Source: an uncultured Clostridia bacterium
GTDB taxonomy: Bacteria; Bacillota; Clostridia; Peptostreptococcales; Anaerovoracaceae
Length of the DNA: 15,361 nt
Direction: 5' to 3'
Assembly (NCBI GenBank): GCA_938046095.1
Contig: CALIXS010000020.1
Location: 1 to 15,361 of the forward strand
The notes under the pieces were generated by a model. It had not been told where the DNA came from, made no database searches, and saw nothing but the letters and a program-made list of their open reading frames with translations. Positions 8,401 to 14,719 of this stretch are shown piece by piece (the first letter of the stretch is position 1; each line of letters starts with the position of its first letter). A program made the position numbers and the translations under genes.

Positions 8401-8904
8401 GTACGGATCCTCAGCGTCAGGGGTGAATACGTCGATGATGCCGCCTCTTACGGCGAAATCGCCCGGACATGCTACGATCGGGCGGCGTTCATAGCCCATG
8501 CCGACGAGCGACTGCTTAAGCTCCTCTATGTCGATCTCACAGCCCGTATTCACCGTAAATGCATCAGATTCGTATACGTAATGAGGCGGTATAGGTTTTA
8601 CGGCAGCCGAAACGGGAGCGACGATTATCGCTTCATGATCGGTTCTGAGAGCCTTGAGCGCTCTCAGCCTTGCAATATTCGAATCGTTGCTCCTCGCTTC
8701 GTAATCTAAAACTATTTCCTCCTCCGGAGGAAGTACCGTTATTTTTCTATTCGTAAAAAAAGAAAGATCCGATGCCAGCTTCTCAGCACGGCTCCGACCG
8801 GATACTATGACGAGACATTGTCTTTTTTCTTCTGTTATCAGGGATATCTCGCGGGCCGAACGGCTGTCAGATACCCCCGTTATGCATATTGTCTTTTTAC
8901 TCAT
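5476..8904 (-). CDS. mfd: Transcription-repair coupling factor Mfd
   Basis: This 1142-residue DNA translocase removes RNA polymerase stalled at lesions and recruits UvrA for nucleotide excision repair. The N-terminal UvrB-like module covers roughly residues 1-200, including PGDFAVRGGIIDVF. A basic linker (455-464) leads into the RNA polymerase-interacting domain (473-520, PGDIVVHENHGIGKFIGFE). The RecG-like motor follows: Walker A GDVGYGKT (623-630), DEEQ box (724-727), SATPIPRT (750-757) and GRVGRSNR (896-903). The C-terminal domain shows ELNVTANIP and the end of the protein is intact. Length is normal for the family. The ATG overlaps the pth stop in an ATGA, so the two are probably translationally coupled. 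Adjacency of pth and mfd is conserved in Firmicutes. Confidence 0.97.
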   Translation of the reverse strand: MSKKTICITGVSDSRSAREISLITEEKRQCLVIVSGRSRAEKLASDLSFFTNRKITVLPPEEEIVLDYEARSNDSNIARLRALKALRTDHEAIIVAPVSAAVKPIPPHYVYESDAFTVNTGCEIDIEELKQSLVGMGYERRPIVACPGDFAVRGGIIDVFTPDAEDPYRIELFGTDVDSVRSFDNDTQRSIENLKTIEIYPARQVGRNVETLTRAREHIEKSYNAQSWKLAAAGDKYAEAAKRLIMRKNELIGYIDKLDNTALLESYVHYFYDDTEYVWDYMLGGTIVIDDPVRVCEHLDLRQKELQNDLEVMIERGQAVSEDAALITGTAELRRAMCADADTVYLMMPFASANPLTDKIDELISSDGRQMMDFAGHMELVASEIKKELNGGYAVTIAASTEGRACALSDFLISNGFDGTVAVRRGSLSSGMLFPKEKISYISDNDIFSSSKIGRRHRRRSKSRQIDSFADLKPGDIVVHENHGIGKFIGFEQLKVDGETKDYIKIKYAGTDMLYVPVEQMDIVQKYIGSDGGTPKINKLSGDEWKLTKQRAKAAVAEMAGELLELYARRSREKGFAFEADTVWQKEFEDLFPYDETDDQLQSVEEIKGDMEKPVPMDRLLCGDVGYGKTEVAARAVFKCLAQGKQAAFLVPTTILANQHFATLKARFVDFPFTVEMMSRFRSDKQIEATINGLINGRVDLVIGTHRLLSNDVKFKDLGLLVIDEEQRFGVAHKEKIKKLKANVDVLTLSATPIPRTLNMSLTGIKDMSLITEPPGERYPVQTYVTEQDDILLREIIQRELDRDGQVFVVYNRVRGIVRVAERIRVLVPDAKVTVGHGQMSEHMLEEVMQKFVDGETNVLIATTIIESGLDIPNANTMIVLDADKCGLSQLYQLKGRVGRSNRIAYCYLMYQKDKVLSEVSEKRLKAIKEFTEFGAGFKIAMRDLEIRGAGNVLGAEQSGHMTDIGYELYCKLVDDAVRRAKGEAVPYEPEEITVELNVTANIPAWYIEDETIKLQMYKRIASIQTQEDMEDIVDELMDRFGDLPKETLNLLRISRIRTLSEKLALKRIHEKAGKVVVEFDQRNPLSAYAFMKAGERFGRKVFFHGGANPFVRLSADRQGMLDDTVELLELMLANKDNTLKS

Positions 8905-9488
8905 TGATTCCCGGTTTTGTCCGGCGAACGGACGGGGTTATACCTGTTCATAGCTATGTCTATTCCCCGCTCAATAAAGCATTCGAGCGCGTCCGCGGCT
9001 ATGTCGATCTGTTCTTCCAATATCGGTGCCTCGTCTTTTGTGACACCGCCTATGACGTGATTTACGAGTTCTCCTCTGTCCTCCCTGCCTATACCTATCC
9101 TGATGCGCGGAAACCTGTCGGTAGCCAGCTGACAGACGACTGAACGCATACCGTTGTGCGTACCGGCGCTGCCTGCCGATCTTATCCTGATGGTTCCCTC
9201 GGGTATATCGACATCGTCATAGACGACTACGAGGTCACTCGCGGCGACCTTGTAAAACCGTACAACCTCGCGCACGGCCTCACCGCTCAGGTTCATATAT
9301 GTCTGCGGCTTGACGAGCAAAACCTTTTTGCCGGAAATGTCCGCCTCACCTATGAGCGATTTGAATTTTATTTTGCTTACCGATATTCCGTGCCTTTCGG
9401 CAAATCTGTCTATTGTTATAAACCCCAGATTGTGACGAGTATTCGCATACTGCTTTCCCGGATTGCCGAGTCCTACGATCACGAACAT
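8901..9488 (-). CDS. pth: Peptidyl-tRNA hydrolase
   Basis: This 195-residue cytoplasmic enzyme cleaves the ester bond of peptidyl-tRNAs that drop off ribosomes. The opening VGLGNPGKQYANTRHN carries N9 and the catalytic H19. Further family landmarks are KPQTYMN (N66), the YDD segment with D91, and AGTHNGM with N112, matching the E. coli catalytic set N10, H20, D93 and N114. Usual bacterial enzymes have AGGHNG; the Thr in place of the second Gly is a small variation. An AGGAG site lies 7 nt before the ATG. The gap to prs is only 10 bp and the stop codon overlaps the mfd start, so it sits inside the operon. The B. subtilis orthologue is spoVC. Confidence 0.96.
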   Translation of the reverse strand: MFVIVGLGNPGKQYANTRHNLGFITIDRFAERHGISVSKIKFKSLIGEADISGKKVLLVKPQTYMNLSGEAVREVVRFYKVAASDLVVVYDDVDIPEGTIRIRSAGSAGTHNGMRSVVCQLATDRFPRIRIGIGREDRGELVNHVIGGVTKDEAPILEEQIDIAADALECFIERGIDIAMNRYNPVRSPDKTGNQ

Positions 9489-9498
9489 CCTCTTGCTC

Positions 9499-10464
9499 CT
9501 ACAGCGTCTTGGAGGTATCGAACAGCCTGCTTATCGAGCCGTTCGTGAATACTCTCGTCATAGCTTCCGCGAACAAAGGCGCGACGGACAGGAAAGTCAT
9601 TTTATCGAGCTTTTTCTCGTCGGGCGTAGGAATCGTATTGAGCAGTACGAGCTCTGAGATCGTTGAATTTTCTATCCTCTCGATCGCAGGTCCCGACAGG
9701 ACGGGATGTGTCGCGCATGCCATTACGTCCTTCGCCCCCATATCTTTGATGGCGTTTGCCGCATTCGTTATGGTACCCGCCGTGTCTATCATATCGTCTA
9801 TTATAATACAGTTTTTACCGTCGATATCGCCTATTATGTTCATTATCTCACTCTTGTTCGGTTCAGGACGACGCTTGTCGACTATTGCGATCGGACAGTT
9901 AAGGTATTCGGCCAGATTTCTCGCCCTCGTAACCGACCCGTGATCCGGCGAAACCACGCATACATCCTCCATGTTCTTTTCTTTGAAGTACTTCGCGAGT
10001 ATCGGAAGCCCTACGAGATGATCTACCGGTATATCGAAATATCCTTGTATCTGATTTGCGTGAAGATCCATAGTCAGGACCCTGTCGGCGCCTGCCGCGA
10101 CTATCAGGTTGGCGACGAGCTTTGCCGTGATCGGATCTCTGGCTTTCGCTTTGCGATCCTGACGTGCGTATCCGTAATACGGAATCACAGCGTTTACGCG
10201 ACCCACCGAGGCTCTTTTTACAGCATCTATCATGATAAGCAACTCCATGAGATTATCGTTTACAGGACCGCATGTCGACTGGACGATATATACGTCTACA
10301 CCGCGGACCGATTCCCAAAGATTGACAGAGATCTCACCGTCGCTGAATTTTGTAACCGTAGCCTTGCCGAGCGGCTTGCCCATTATCAATGCTATCTCCT
10401 CGGCAAGTTCATTGTGCGAATTTCCCGTAAATACCTTGTAATCCGAAAACGCGCCGTTTTTCAT
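9499..10464 (-). CDS. prs: Ribose-phosphate pyrophosphokinase (PRPP synthetase)
   Basis: This 321-residue class I PRPP synthetase makes phosphoribosyl pyrophosphate from ribose 5-phosphate and ATP for purine, pyrimidine, NAD, histidine and tryptophan synthesis. It shows FSDGE (40-44), PYYGYARQDRK (95-105), the metal and ATP region DLHANQIQGYF (133-143), the flexible-loop catalytic Lys in DKRRPEPN (196-203) and the PRPP-binding loop DDMIDTAGT (223-231). Length is typical. The start has a modest AGAGG ribosome site. The gene keeps the Bacillus position after glmU, but the Bacillus ctc gene that separates it from pth is missing. A candidate promoter overlaps the stop codon of the preceding gene. 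Confidence 0.97.
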   Translation of the reverse strand: MKNGAFSDYKVFTGNSHNELAEEIALIMGKPLGKATVTKFSDGEISVNLWESVRGVDVYIVQSTCGPVNDNLMELLIMIDAVKRASVGRVNAVIPYYGYARQDRKAKARDPITAKLVANLIVAAGADRVLTMDLHANQIQGYFDIPVDHLVGLPILAKYFKEKNMEDVCVVSPDHGSVTRARNLAEYLNCPIAIVDKRRPEPNKSEIMNIIGDIDGKNCIIIDDMIDTAGTITNAANAIKDMGAKDVMACATHPVLSGPAIERIENSTISELVLLNTIPTPDEKKLDKMTFLSVAPLFAEAMTRVFTNGSISRLFDTSKTL

Positions 10465-10488
10465 TTGGTTGATACCTCTTCTTTCGTA

Positions 10489-10517
10489 ATATTAGTTGTA
10501 TATGCTTCAGGTGTCTA
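10489..10517 (-). promoter_or_regulatory. Candidate internal promoter for prs
   Basis: On the minus strand TAGACA (10517-10512, 5/6 match to the -35) and TAATAT (10494-10489, 4/6 match to the -10) are separated by 17 bp. The first three bases of the -35 are the TAG stop codon of the upstream gene. Transcription would start about 20 nt before the prs ATG. It would let prs, pth and mfd be made independently of the wall genes. Confidence 0.45.
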
Positions 10518-11207
10518 TTTCCTGTATAAGCCTCTTTGTTTCGCCCAACCTTCTATGACCGTCTGGCGTGCTCTCGCTACGCAAAGCGAATTCTCAGGTA
10601 CATCCTTCGTGACGGTACTGCCTGCTGCGATATACGCCCCGTCCGCCACATTGACGGGAGAGACGAGGTTCGTATTGCAGCCAATGAAGCAGCCGTTTCC
10701 TATCGTCGAACGATGCTTGCTGTTGCCGTCATAATTTACGAGTACGACACCGCACCCGAAATTGACGTCACATCCGACATCAGCATCTCCGATATATGTG
10801 AGATGAGCCGATTTGGTGCCGTCGCCGATCGTAGAATTCTTTACTTCGACAAAATCTCCGATCTTGCAGCCCGAACCGACACTGCTGCCCGGTCTGATAT
10901 ACGCGAAAGGTCCCACATCACTGCCGCATCCGACCGTGCTGTCCATGATTACAGAACTGTCCACAATAGTGCCGTCGCCGATCACTGCGTTTTTCATTCT
11001 CGTATTCTGACCGATCGTACATTCTTTACCGATACGCGTCTTACCCTGAAGCGTAACGACGGGTCCTATGAACGTTCCCGCTCCGACCTCTACCTCATCG
11101 TCGATATAGACGCTCTCTATGTCCGCAAATTCAACCCCACACTCCAAAAGCTCGAGCGCCTTAGCTCTGAAAGCCTCTCTTGCGGCCCGGTATTCTTCTA
11201 TTGTCAT
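10515..11207 (-). CDS. Standalone GlmU-type glucosamine-1-phosphate acetyltransferase
   Basis: This 230-residue left-handed beta-helix protein has many I/V-G-x hexapeptide turns. It matches the C-terminal half of GlmU from the linker helix (about 5-25) to the end. The acetyltransferase residues of E. coli GlmU have counterparts: RPG at 105-107 (R333), K123 (K351), H135 and Y138 in SAHLTYIGD (catalytic H363, Y366), N158-Y159 (N386, Y387), K164 (K392) and R212 (R440). It should therefore acetylate glucosamine 1-phosphate using acetyl-CoA. The N-terminal uridyltransferase domain with its LAAGxGTRM loop is absent, and murC occupies the DNA directly upstream, so this is a clean domain loss and not an unread frame. 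The ATG overlaps the murC stop (ATGA), and AGGGAGG inside murC serves as ribosome site. The gene takes the position of glmU in the spoVG-glmU-prs order. Confidence 0.87.
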   Translation of the reverse strand: MTIEEYRAAREAFRAKALELLECGVEFADIESVYIDDEVEVGAGTFIGPVVTLQGKTRIGKECTIGQNTRMKNAVIGDGTIVDSSVIMDSTVGCGSDVGPFAYIRPGSSVGSGCKIGDFVEVKNSTIGDGTKSAHLTYIGDADVGCDVNFGCGVVLVNYDGNSKHRSTIGNGCFIGCNTNLVSPVNVADGAYIAAGSTVTKDVPENSLCVARARQTVIEGWAKQRGLYRK

Positions 11208-12586
11208 TTTTCCTCCCTGTCGAGTATAAGCCGGCCCACTTTATATATGTCTCCGGCCCCCATCGTGATAACGAGATCTTCATCCTCCGCCTGTGCCCCG
11301 ACGCGTTCGGCGATCTCCGCAAAATCGCTTATGTATGCGATATCCTTGTCCGGATGTGTCCGTCTTATTCTCTCTGCCAGCTTCTCTGACGATATGTTAT
11401 ATATATTCTGTTCTCTCGCCGCATATATATCGGTAAGTATAAGCTTATCCGCGTCGGCAAAGGCGTCCGCAAAATCGTCGAACAGAGCGAGCGTGCGCGT
11501 ATACGTATGCGGCTGGAACAGACACCATATATGCTTGTGAGGAAGTTTTTTCGCAGCGGAAAGCGTTGCCTTTATCTCGGTAGGATGATGCGCATAATCA
11601 TCCACGATGAGTACACCCCCGTCAGTTGTACCTATTATGTCAAATCTCCTCTTTGTCCCGTGATAACGGGCAAGCGTCCCGGCTATAAATTCAGGTCTCA
11701 CCCCGAGCTGATGACAGCACGCAAACGAAGCGGCCGCATTCAGTATGTTGTGCTCGCCCGGTACGCTCAGTTCAATGGCGGCAAGCTTCTCGCCGTTATA
11801 TACTATTGAAAACTCCGGCATCCCGTCGGTCTTGAATTTCACATCGCGTATCGAATACGTACATCCGCTGCTGTATCCATACGTCACTATGCTCTTCATA
11901 CCTGTTATAACGCTGCTGACGAACGGGTTCGCATCGTATGCTATTATCATGCCGCCCGGCTTCACGTTATCGGTAAACATGTCAAACGAGTTTACAATGT
12001 GTTCTATATCCTTAAAATAGTCGAGATGATCGGAGTCTATATTCAATATTATTTCAATCTTCGGCCTGAGCTGAAGAAAGCTGTCACGGTACTCGCAGGC
12101 CTCGGTCACAAAAAAAGAACTCGTACCGACCTTGCAGTTGCCGTCAATCTCACTGAGATTGCCTCCGACCAGAATTGTCGGATCGAGCTTTGCTTCCTCC
12201 AATATCAGAGATATCATCGAGGTCGTCGTAGTCTTGCCGTGTGTGCCGCTTATGGCTATGCTGTTTTCGTATTCGTCCATGAGGAGTCCCAAAACCTCGG
12301 CCCTCGACGCGAGCCTTACGCCTCGCTCCCTGGCTCTGATAATCTCGGGATTATCTTCGGCTATAGCCGCCGAATATATTATAAGATCCGCATTATCCGC
12401 ATTTTTGCAACGATGGCCGATGTATACGCTTGCACCCTGCTCCTTGAGCCTGTCAGTAATATCCGACTCCTTCATGTCGGAGCCGGAGACGTTATATCCT
12501 CTTGCAAGAAGTATCTCTGCTATAGCGGAAAGTCCAATGCCGCCGATGCCGACGCAATGGATATTCTTATAGTCCTTTAAATCCAT
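11204..12586 (-). CDS. murC: UDP-N-acetylmuramate--L-alanine ligase
   Basis: This 460-residue cytoplasmic Mur ligase adds L-alanine to UDP-MurNAc, the first step of the peptidoglycan stem peptide. The N-terminal domain has the GIGGIG nucleotide-like loop (13-18). The central ATPase domain has GTHGKTTT (114-121), EACEYRDSFL (162-171) and the HN of GEHNILNA. The C-terminal domain carries RRFD (313-316) and DDYAHHPTE (329-337), diagnostic for MurC. It is the first gene of the leftward series. An AGGAGG site (12606-12601) is 14 nt from the ATG, which is longer than usual; no ATG, GTG or TTG lies in frame closer to it. The 3' end overlaps the acetyltransferase gene by 4 bp. Confidence 0.97.
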   Translation of the reverse strand: MDLKDYKNIHCVGIGGIGLSAIAEILLARGYNVSGSDMKESDITDRLKEQGASVYIGHRCKNADNADLIIYSAAIAEDNPEIIRARERGVRLASRAEVLGLLMDEYENSIAISGTHGKTTTTSMISLILEEAKLDPTILVGGNLSEIDGNCKVGTSSFFVTEACEYRDSFLQLRPKIEIILNIDSDHLDYFKDIEHIVNSFDMFTDNVKPGGMIIAYDANPFVSSVITGMKSIVTYGYSSGCTYSIRDVKFKTDGMPEFSIVYNGEKLAAIELSVPGEHNILNAAASFACCHQLGVRPEFIAGTLARYHGTKRRFDIIGTTDGGVLIVDDYAHHPTEIKATLSAAKKLPHKHIWCLFQPHTYTRTLALFDDFADAFADADKLILTDIYAAREQNIYNISSEKLAERIRRTHPDKDIAYISDFAEIAERVGAQAEDEDLVITMGAGDIYKVGRLILDREEK

Positions 12587-12621
12587 GATATATAGTATGT
12601 CCTCCTACTATAAATATCAAT

Positions 12622-12656
12622 ATTATAGCATATACATAGTAAAAAGTGCTCCGCGT
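12622..12656 (-). promoter_or_regulatory. Candidate promoter of the murC operon
   Basis: On the minus strand a perfect TATAAT (12627-12622) is preceded by TG at the extended -10 position (12630-12629), forming TGCTATAAT. No good -35 lies 16-18 bp upstream, as allowed for extended -10 promoters. The start would fall near 12615, just ahead of the AGGAGG site. A second weaker pairing may overlap it further upstream: TTGTCA with TACTAT, 16 bp apart, inside roughly 12635-12662. Confidence 0.6.
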
Positions 12657-12660
12657 TGAC

Positions 12661-12732
12661 AAAAAATATGAAAAGAAAAGAAAAGAAATATGATGAAAAC
12701 AGAGTTCGGAAAAGGGAAACAAAAGAAGAAAA
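12661..12732. other. Purine-rich A tract between murC and spoVG
   Basis: The + strand is almost all A and G over about 70 bp, with three tandem AAAAG units at 12671-12685 and further GAAA/GGGAAA blocks. No reading frame here looks coding. It lies between the divergent murC and spoVG promoters, 45 bp or more upstream of the spoVG -35. In B. subtilis an AT-rich box upstream of the spoVG promoter is needed for full activity and is bound by AbrB. A similar role here is inference. Confidence 0.5.
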
Positions 12733-12777
12733 CCGACGCGATTCATAGCCGATCCGCCTTTTTTAGGCATTGTGCTA

Positions 12778-12806
12778 TTGATTTTCTGAATTTTGTGAAG
12801 TAAAAT
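12778..12806 (+). promoter_or_regulatory. Candidate sigma-A-type promoter for spoVG
   Basis: TTGATT (12778-12783, 4/6) and TAAAAT (12801-12806, 5/6) are 17 bp apart, with a predicted start near 12813 and a leader of about 30 nt. The palindrome TGCATGCA (12812-12819) covers the predicted start. In Bacillus this gene is transcribed by sigma-H; a sigma-H motif is not convincingly present here. Confidence 0.55.
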
Positions 12807-12842
12807 ATAGTTGCATGCATTACTTAAGAAAGGTGGACACAT

Positions 12843-13136
12843 ATGGAGATTACCGATGTGCGCATCCGCAAGATCAACGATGACGGCAAGATGAAGGCAG
12901 TCGCTTCAGTAACTTTCGATGATGAATTCGTCGTTCATGACATCAAAGTCATCGACGGGCAGAACGGATTGTTTGTAGCGATGCCGAGCCGCAAGATGGG
13001 AGAGGGGGATTTCAGGGACATTGCCCACCCGCTCGTTTCGGAAATGCGCAACCGCATTCGCGATGCGATTTTCGCCGCGTATAATGCGATGCTCGAGGAT
13101 CAGCCGACAGCAGAAAACGATACAGCCGACAAATAA
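12843..13136 (+). CDS. spoVG: Septation/sporulation regulator SpoVG
   Basis: This 97-residue SpoVG protein is a small nucleic-acid-binding regulator. In Bacillus it affects asymmetric septation, and in other Firmicutes it affects capsule, virulence and RNA metabolism. Family hallmarks are MEITDVRIRKIN at the start, SVTFDDEFVVHDIKVIDGQNGLFVAMPSR in the core, and FRDIAHPLVSEMRNRI. The acidic, variable tail of about 20 residues is also usual. AAAGGTGG (12829-12836) lies 6 nt from the ATG. It is divergent from murC, whereas in Bacillus spoVG leads the glmU-prs operon in the same direction. A strong terminator follows at once, so it is monocistronic. SpoVG also occurs in non-sporulating bacteria and does not by itself prove sporulation. 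Confidence 0.97.
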   Translation: MEITDVRIRKINDDGKMKAVASVTFDDEFVVHDIKVIDGQNGLFVAMPSRKMGEGDFRDIAHPLVSEMRNRIRDAIFAAYNAMLEDQPTAENDTADK

Positions 13137-13147
13137 CGATGTATCGC

Positions 13148-13198
13148 AAAAGACCTTTGCCCCGACGCCATAACGCGTTCAGGCAAAGGTCTTCTTTT
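13148..13198. terminator. Bidirectional terminator between spoVG and pyk
   Basis: A perfect 12-bp stem (13150-13161 with 13182-13193) encloses a 20-nt loop, with TTCTTTTA on the + side and TTTTG on the - side. It ends spoVG and the convergent pyk. The + side T tract overlaps the pyk stop codon at 13197-13199, so the hairpin starts 3 nt after the pyk stop. Confidence 0.9.
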
Positions 13199-14624
13199 AC
13201 TCCCCGGGCACCGTCATGACCCTTATCATGTTTGATCTGCTGTTCGGTTCCGCAGGAAGCCCCGCCGTAATGACTATTTTATCGCCGGATTTTATCAGTC
13301 CGGTTTTTTTCGCTTTGATCGTAAAGCTCTCGAACAGGTCGTCCACGCTCTCCTTATAATCGTCTATTATCGGCTCCACACCCCACATAAGCGCCATCCT
13401 GTGGTACGATTTCAGGTTCGGCGTAGCGCCTATAACCGTTATATCCGGTCTGAATTTAGACATCCTCGCCGCGGTAAATCCCGTGTTGGTCGCAGCGAGT
13501 ATCGCCGTCGCGTTTATATCGTTTGCGAGAGTGCATGCCGCATGGGCGATCGCATTTGTCGTATCCCTTACATTCATCTCGTGCCAGATCCTGTCGGTCC
13601 TATATGCTTTGGCATCGTCATCCTCGGCCTGAACGCATATTCTCGCCATGGCGCGAACAGCCTCGACAGGATATCTCCCTGCAGCCGATTCGCCGGAAAG
13701 CATTACGGCACTCGTACCGTCGTAGACCGCATTTGCCACATCGGTTATCTCCGCTCTCGTCGGTGTAGGGCTTTCCATCATCGATTCGAGCATCTGCGTA
13801 GCCGTTATGACTATTTTGCCGGATTGTACGCATCTTTTTATAAACCGCTTCTGTATGCCCGGAAGCCTCTCGTATGCGAGCTCCACTCCCATATCGCCTC
13901 GCGCGACCATTATACCGTCCGAAACTGCGAGTATCTCCTCAAAATCGTCTACACCCTGAGTGCTCTCTATCTTTGATATTATCTGTATTTCACTTCCGCC
14001 GTTTTCGTCCAGCAGCCTCCTTATTGCAAGCACATCGTCTCTCGTTCTTACGAAGGATGCGGCCACATAATCGACGCCGTGCTCTATGCCGAAAATAATA
14101 TCGCTTCGATCCCTGTCGCTCATGTACTCCATCTTGTAATCCACGTCAGGCAGGTTGACCCCTTTGTGCGCTTTAACTTTTCCTCCGTGTACGACTATGG
14201 TATGAACGCTGTTTTCATCCGTTTCCGTTACCCTGAGCACTACCTTGCCGTCGTCAATAAGGATCTGATCCCCGCAGCTCATGTATTTGGGAATGTCCTT
14301 ATATGTCACCGATACGATAGAATCGTTCCCGGCCGTATCATGCGTCGTAAGAGTAAACGGTTCGCCGTCTTTAAGCATTGCGCTGCCGCCCTCGAAATCC
14401 TTTACCCTTATTTCAGGTCCCTTTGTATCGAGCATCACCGCCGCAGGTATGCCGAGTTCGTCTCTCACCCTGTGAAATTTTCTGATGGATGCATCATGCT
14501 CCTCATGCGTTCCGTGCGAGAAGTTGAATCGCGCCACGTTCATCCCTGCGAGCAGCATTTCCCTGAGCGTTTCCTCGTCGTTGGACGCAGGTCCTATGGT
14601 ACATACTATCTTTGTCTTTTTCAT
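13197..14624 (-). CDS. pyk: Pyruvate kinase
   Basis: This 475-residue glycolytic enzyme transfers phosphate from phosphoenolpyruvate to ADP, giving pyruvate and ATP. The barrel begins MKKTKIVCTIGPAS. ARFNFSHG (31-38) binds K+ and substrate. The B domain is roughly 70-165. ISKIES (216-221) holds the catalytic Lys218 and metal ligand Glu220, MVARGDMGVE (239-248) holds Asp244, and ATQMLESM to PTRAE (275-292) completes the active site. The C-terminal allosteric domain is present. The extra PEP-utilizing domain of B. subtilis pyruvate kinase is absent. The ATG at 14624 is preferred over one ten codons upstream because it gives the normal N terminus and has GGGGA 7-8 nt before it. It is monocistronic, with its own candidate promoter and the terminator shared with spoVG. 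Confidence 0.97.
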   Translation of the reverse strand: MKKTKIVCTIGPASNDEETLREMLLAGMNVARFNFSHGTHEEHDASIRKFHRVRDELGIPAAVMLDTKGPEIRVKDFEGGSAMLKDGEPFTLTTHDTAGNDSIVSVTYKDIPKYMSCGDQILIDDGKVVLRVTETDENSVHTIVVHGGKVKAHKGVNLPDVDYKMEYMSDRDRSDIIFGIEHGVDYVAASFVRTRDDVLAIRRLLDENGGSEIQIISKIESTQGVDDFEEILAVSDGIMVARGDMGVELAYERLPGIQKRFIKRCVQSGKIVITATQMLESMMESPTPTRAEITDVANAVYDGTSAVMLSGESAAGRYPVEAVRAMARICVQAEDDDAKAYRTDRIWHEMNVRDTTNAIAHAACTLANDINATAILAATNTGFTAARMSKFRPDITVIGATPNLKSYHRMALMWGVEPIIDDYKESVDDLFESFTIKAKKTGLIKSGDKIVITAGLPAEPNSRSNMIRVMTVPGE

Positions 14625-14652
14625 TTTTTGTTCCCCGTTTTTAATATAATAC

Positions 14653-14682
14653 ATAATACCCCCAATACCCCCGTGATTGCAA
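14653..14682 (-). promoter_or_regulatory. Candidate pyk promoter with repeat in spacer
   Basis: On the minus strand TTGCAA (14682-14677, 4/6) and TATTAT (14658-14653, 5/6) are 18 bp apart. The spacer consists mostly of a G-rich tandem repeat. The predicted start lies about 20 nt before the pyk ATG, leaving room for the GGGGA ribosome site. Confidence 0.5.
14655..14672. repeat. Tandem 9-bp repeat AATACCCCC x2
   Basis: Two exact adjacent copies of AATACCCCC occur on the + strand (14655-14663 and 14664-14672). They fill the spacer and part of the -10 of the candidate pyk promoter. Gain or loss of a unit would move the -10 relative to the -35. Confidence 0.9.
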
Positions 14683-14705
14683 ATATAACATATTCAATGT
14701 AAAAT
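14677..14705 (+). promoter_or_regulatory. Candidate rightward promoter toward the ferredoxin gene
   Basis: TTGCAA (14677-14682, 4/6) and TAAAAT (14700-14705, 5/6) are 17 bp apart on the + strand. The same palindromic hexamer would serve as the -35 of the leftward pyk promoter. Transcription would begin near 14712, nearly 300 nt before the BFD-like gene and directly in front of a coding-like stretch. Confidence 0.45.
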
Positions 14706-14719
14706 ACAGGTAAAGAAAG

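Noticed and set aside
7774..8709. Long + reading frame opposite mfd
   Set aside because: Antisense shadow of Mfd; no ribosome site and no family resemblance.
9706..10734. Long + reading frame of 342 codons opposite prs
   Set aside because: Crosses prs and the acetyltransferase gene antisense; Tyr/Arg/His-rich composition typical of shadows.
10536..11540. Long + reading frame opposite the acetyltransferase and murC genes
   Set aside because: Spans two well-identified minus-strand genes and has no domain signature.
12765..12807. Sigma-H promoter for spoVG
   Set aside because: AGGCATT and GAAT elements resemble sigma-H boxes, but the -35 has a mismatch at a key base and the spacer is longer than the usual 11-12; the TTGATT/TAAAAT pair fits better.
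12567..12842. Minus-strand 91-codon frame in the murC-spoVG gap
   Set aside because: Composition reflects the purine/pyrimidine tract (Phe/Ser/Leu rich), it lacks a ribosome site, and it would cover the promoters of both genes.
14625..14654. Earlier start for pyk adding ten residues
   Set aside because: It would place the ribosome site and predicted transcription start inside the gene; family members start at MKKTKIVCTIG.
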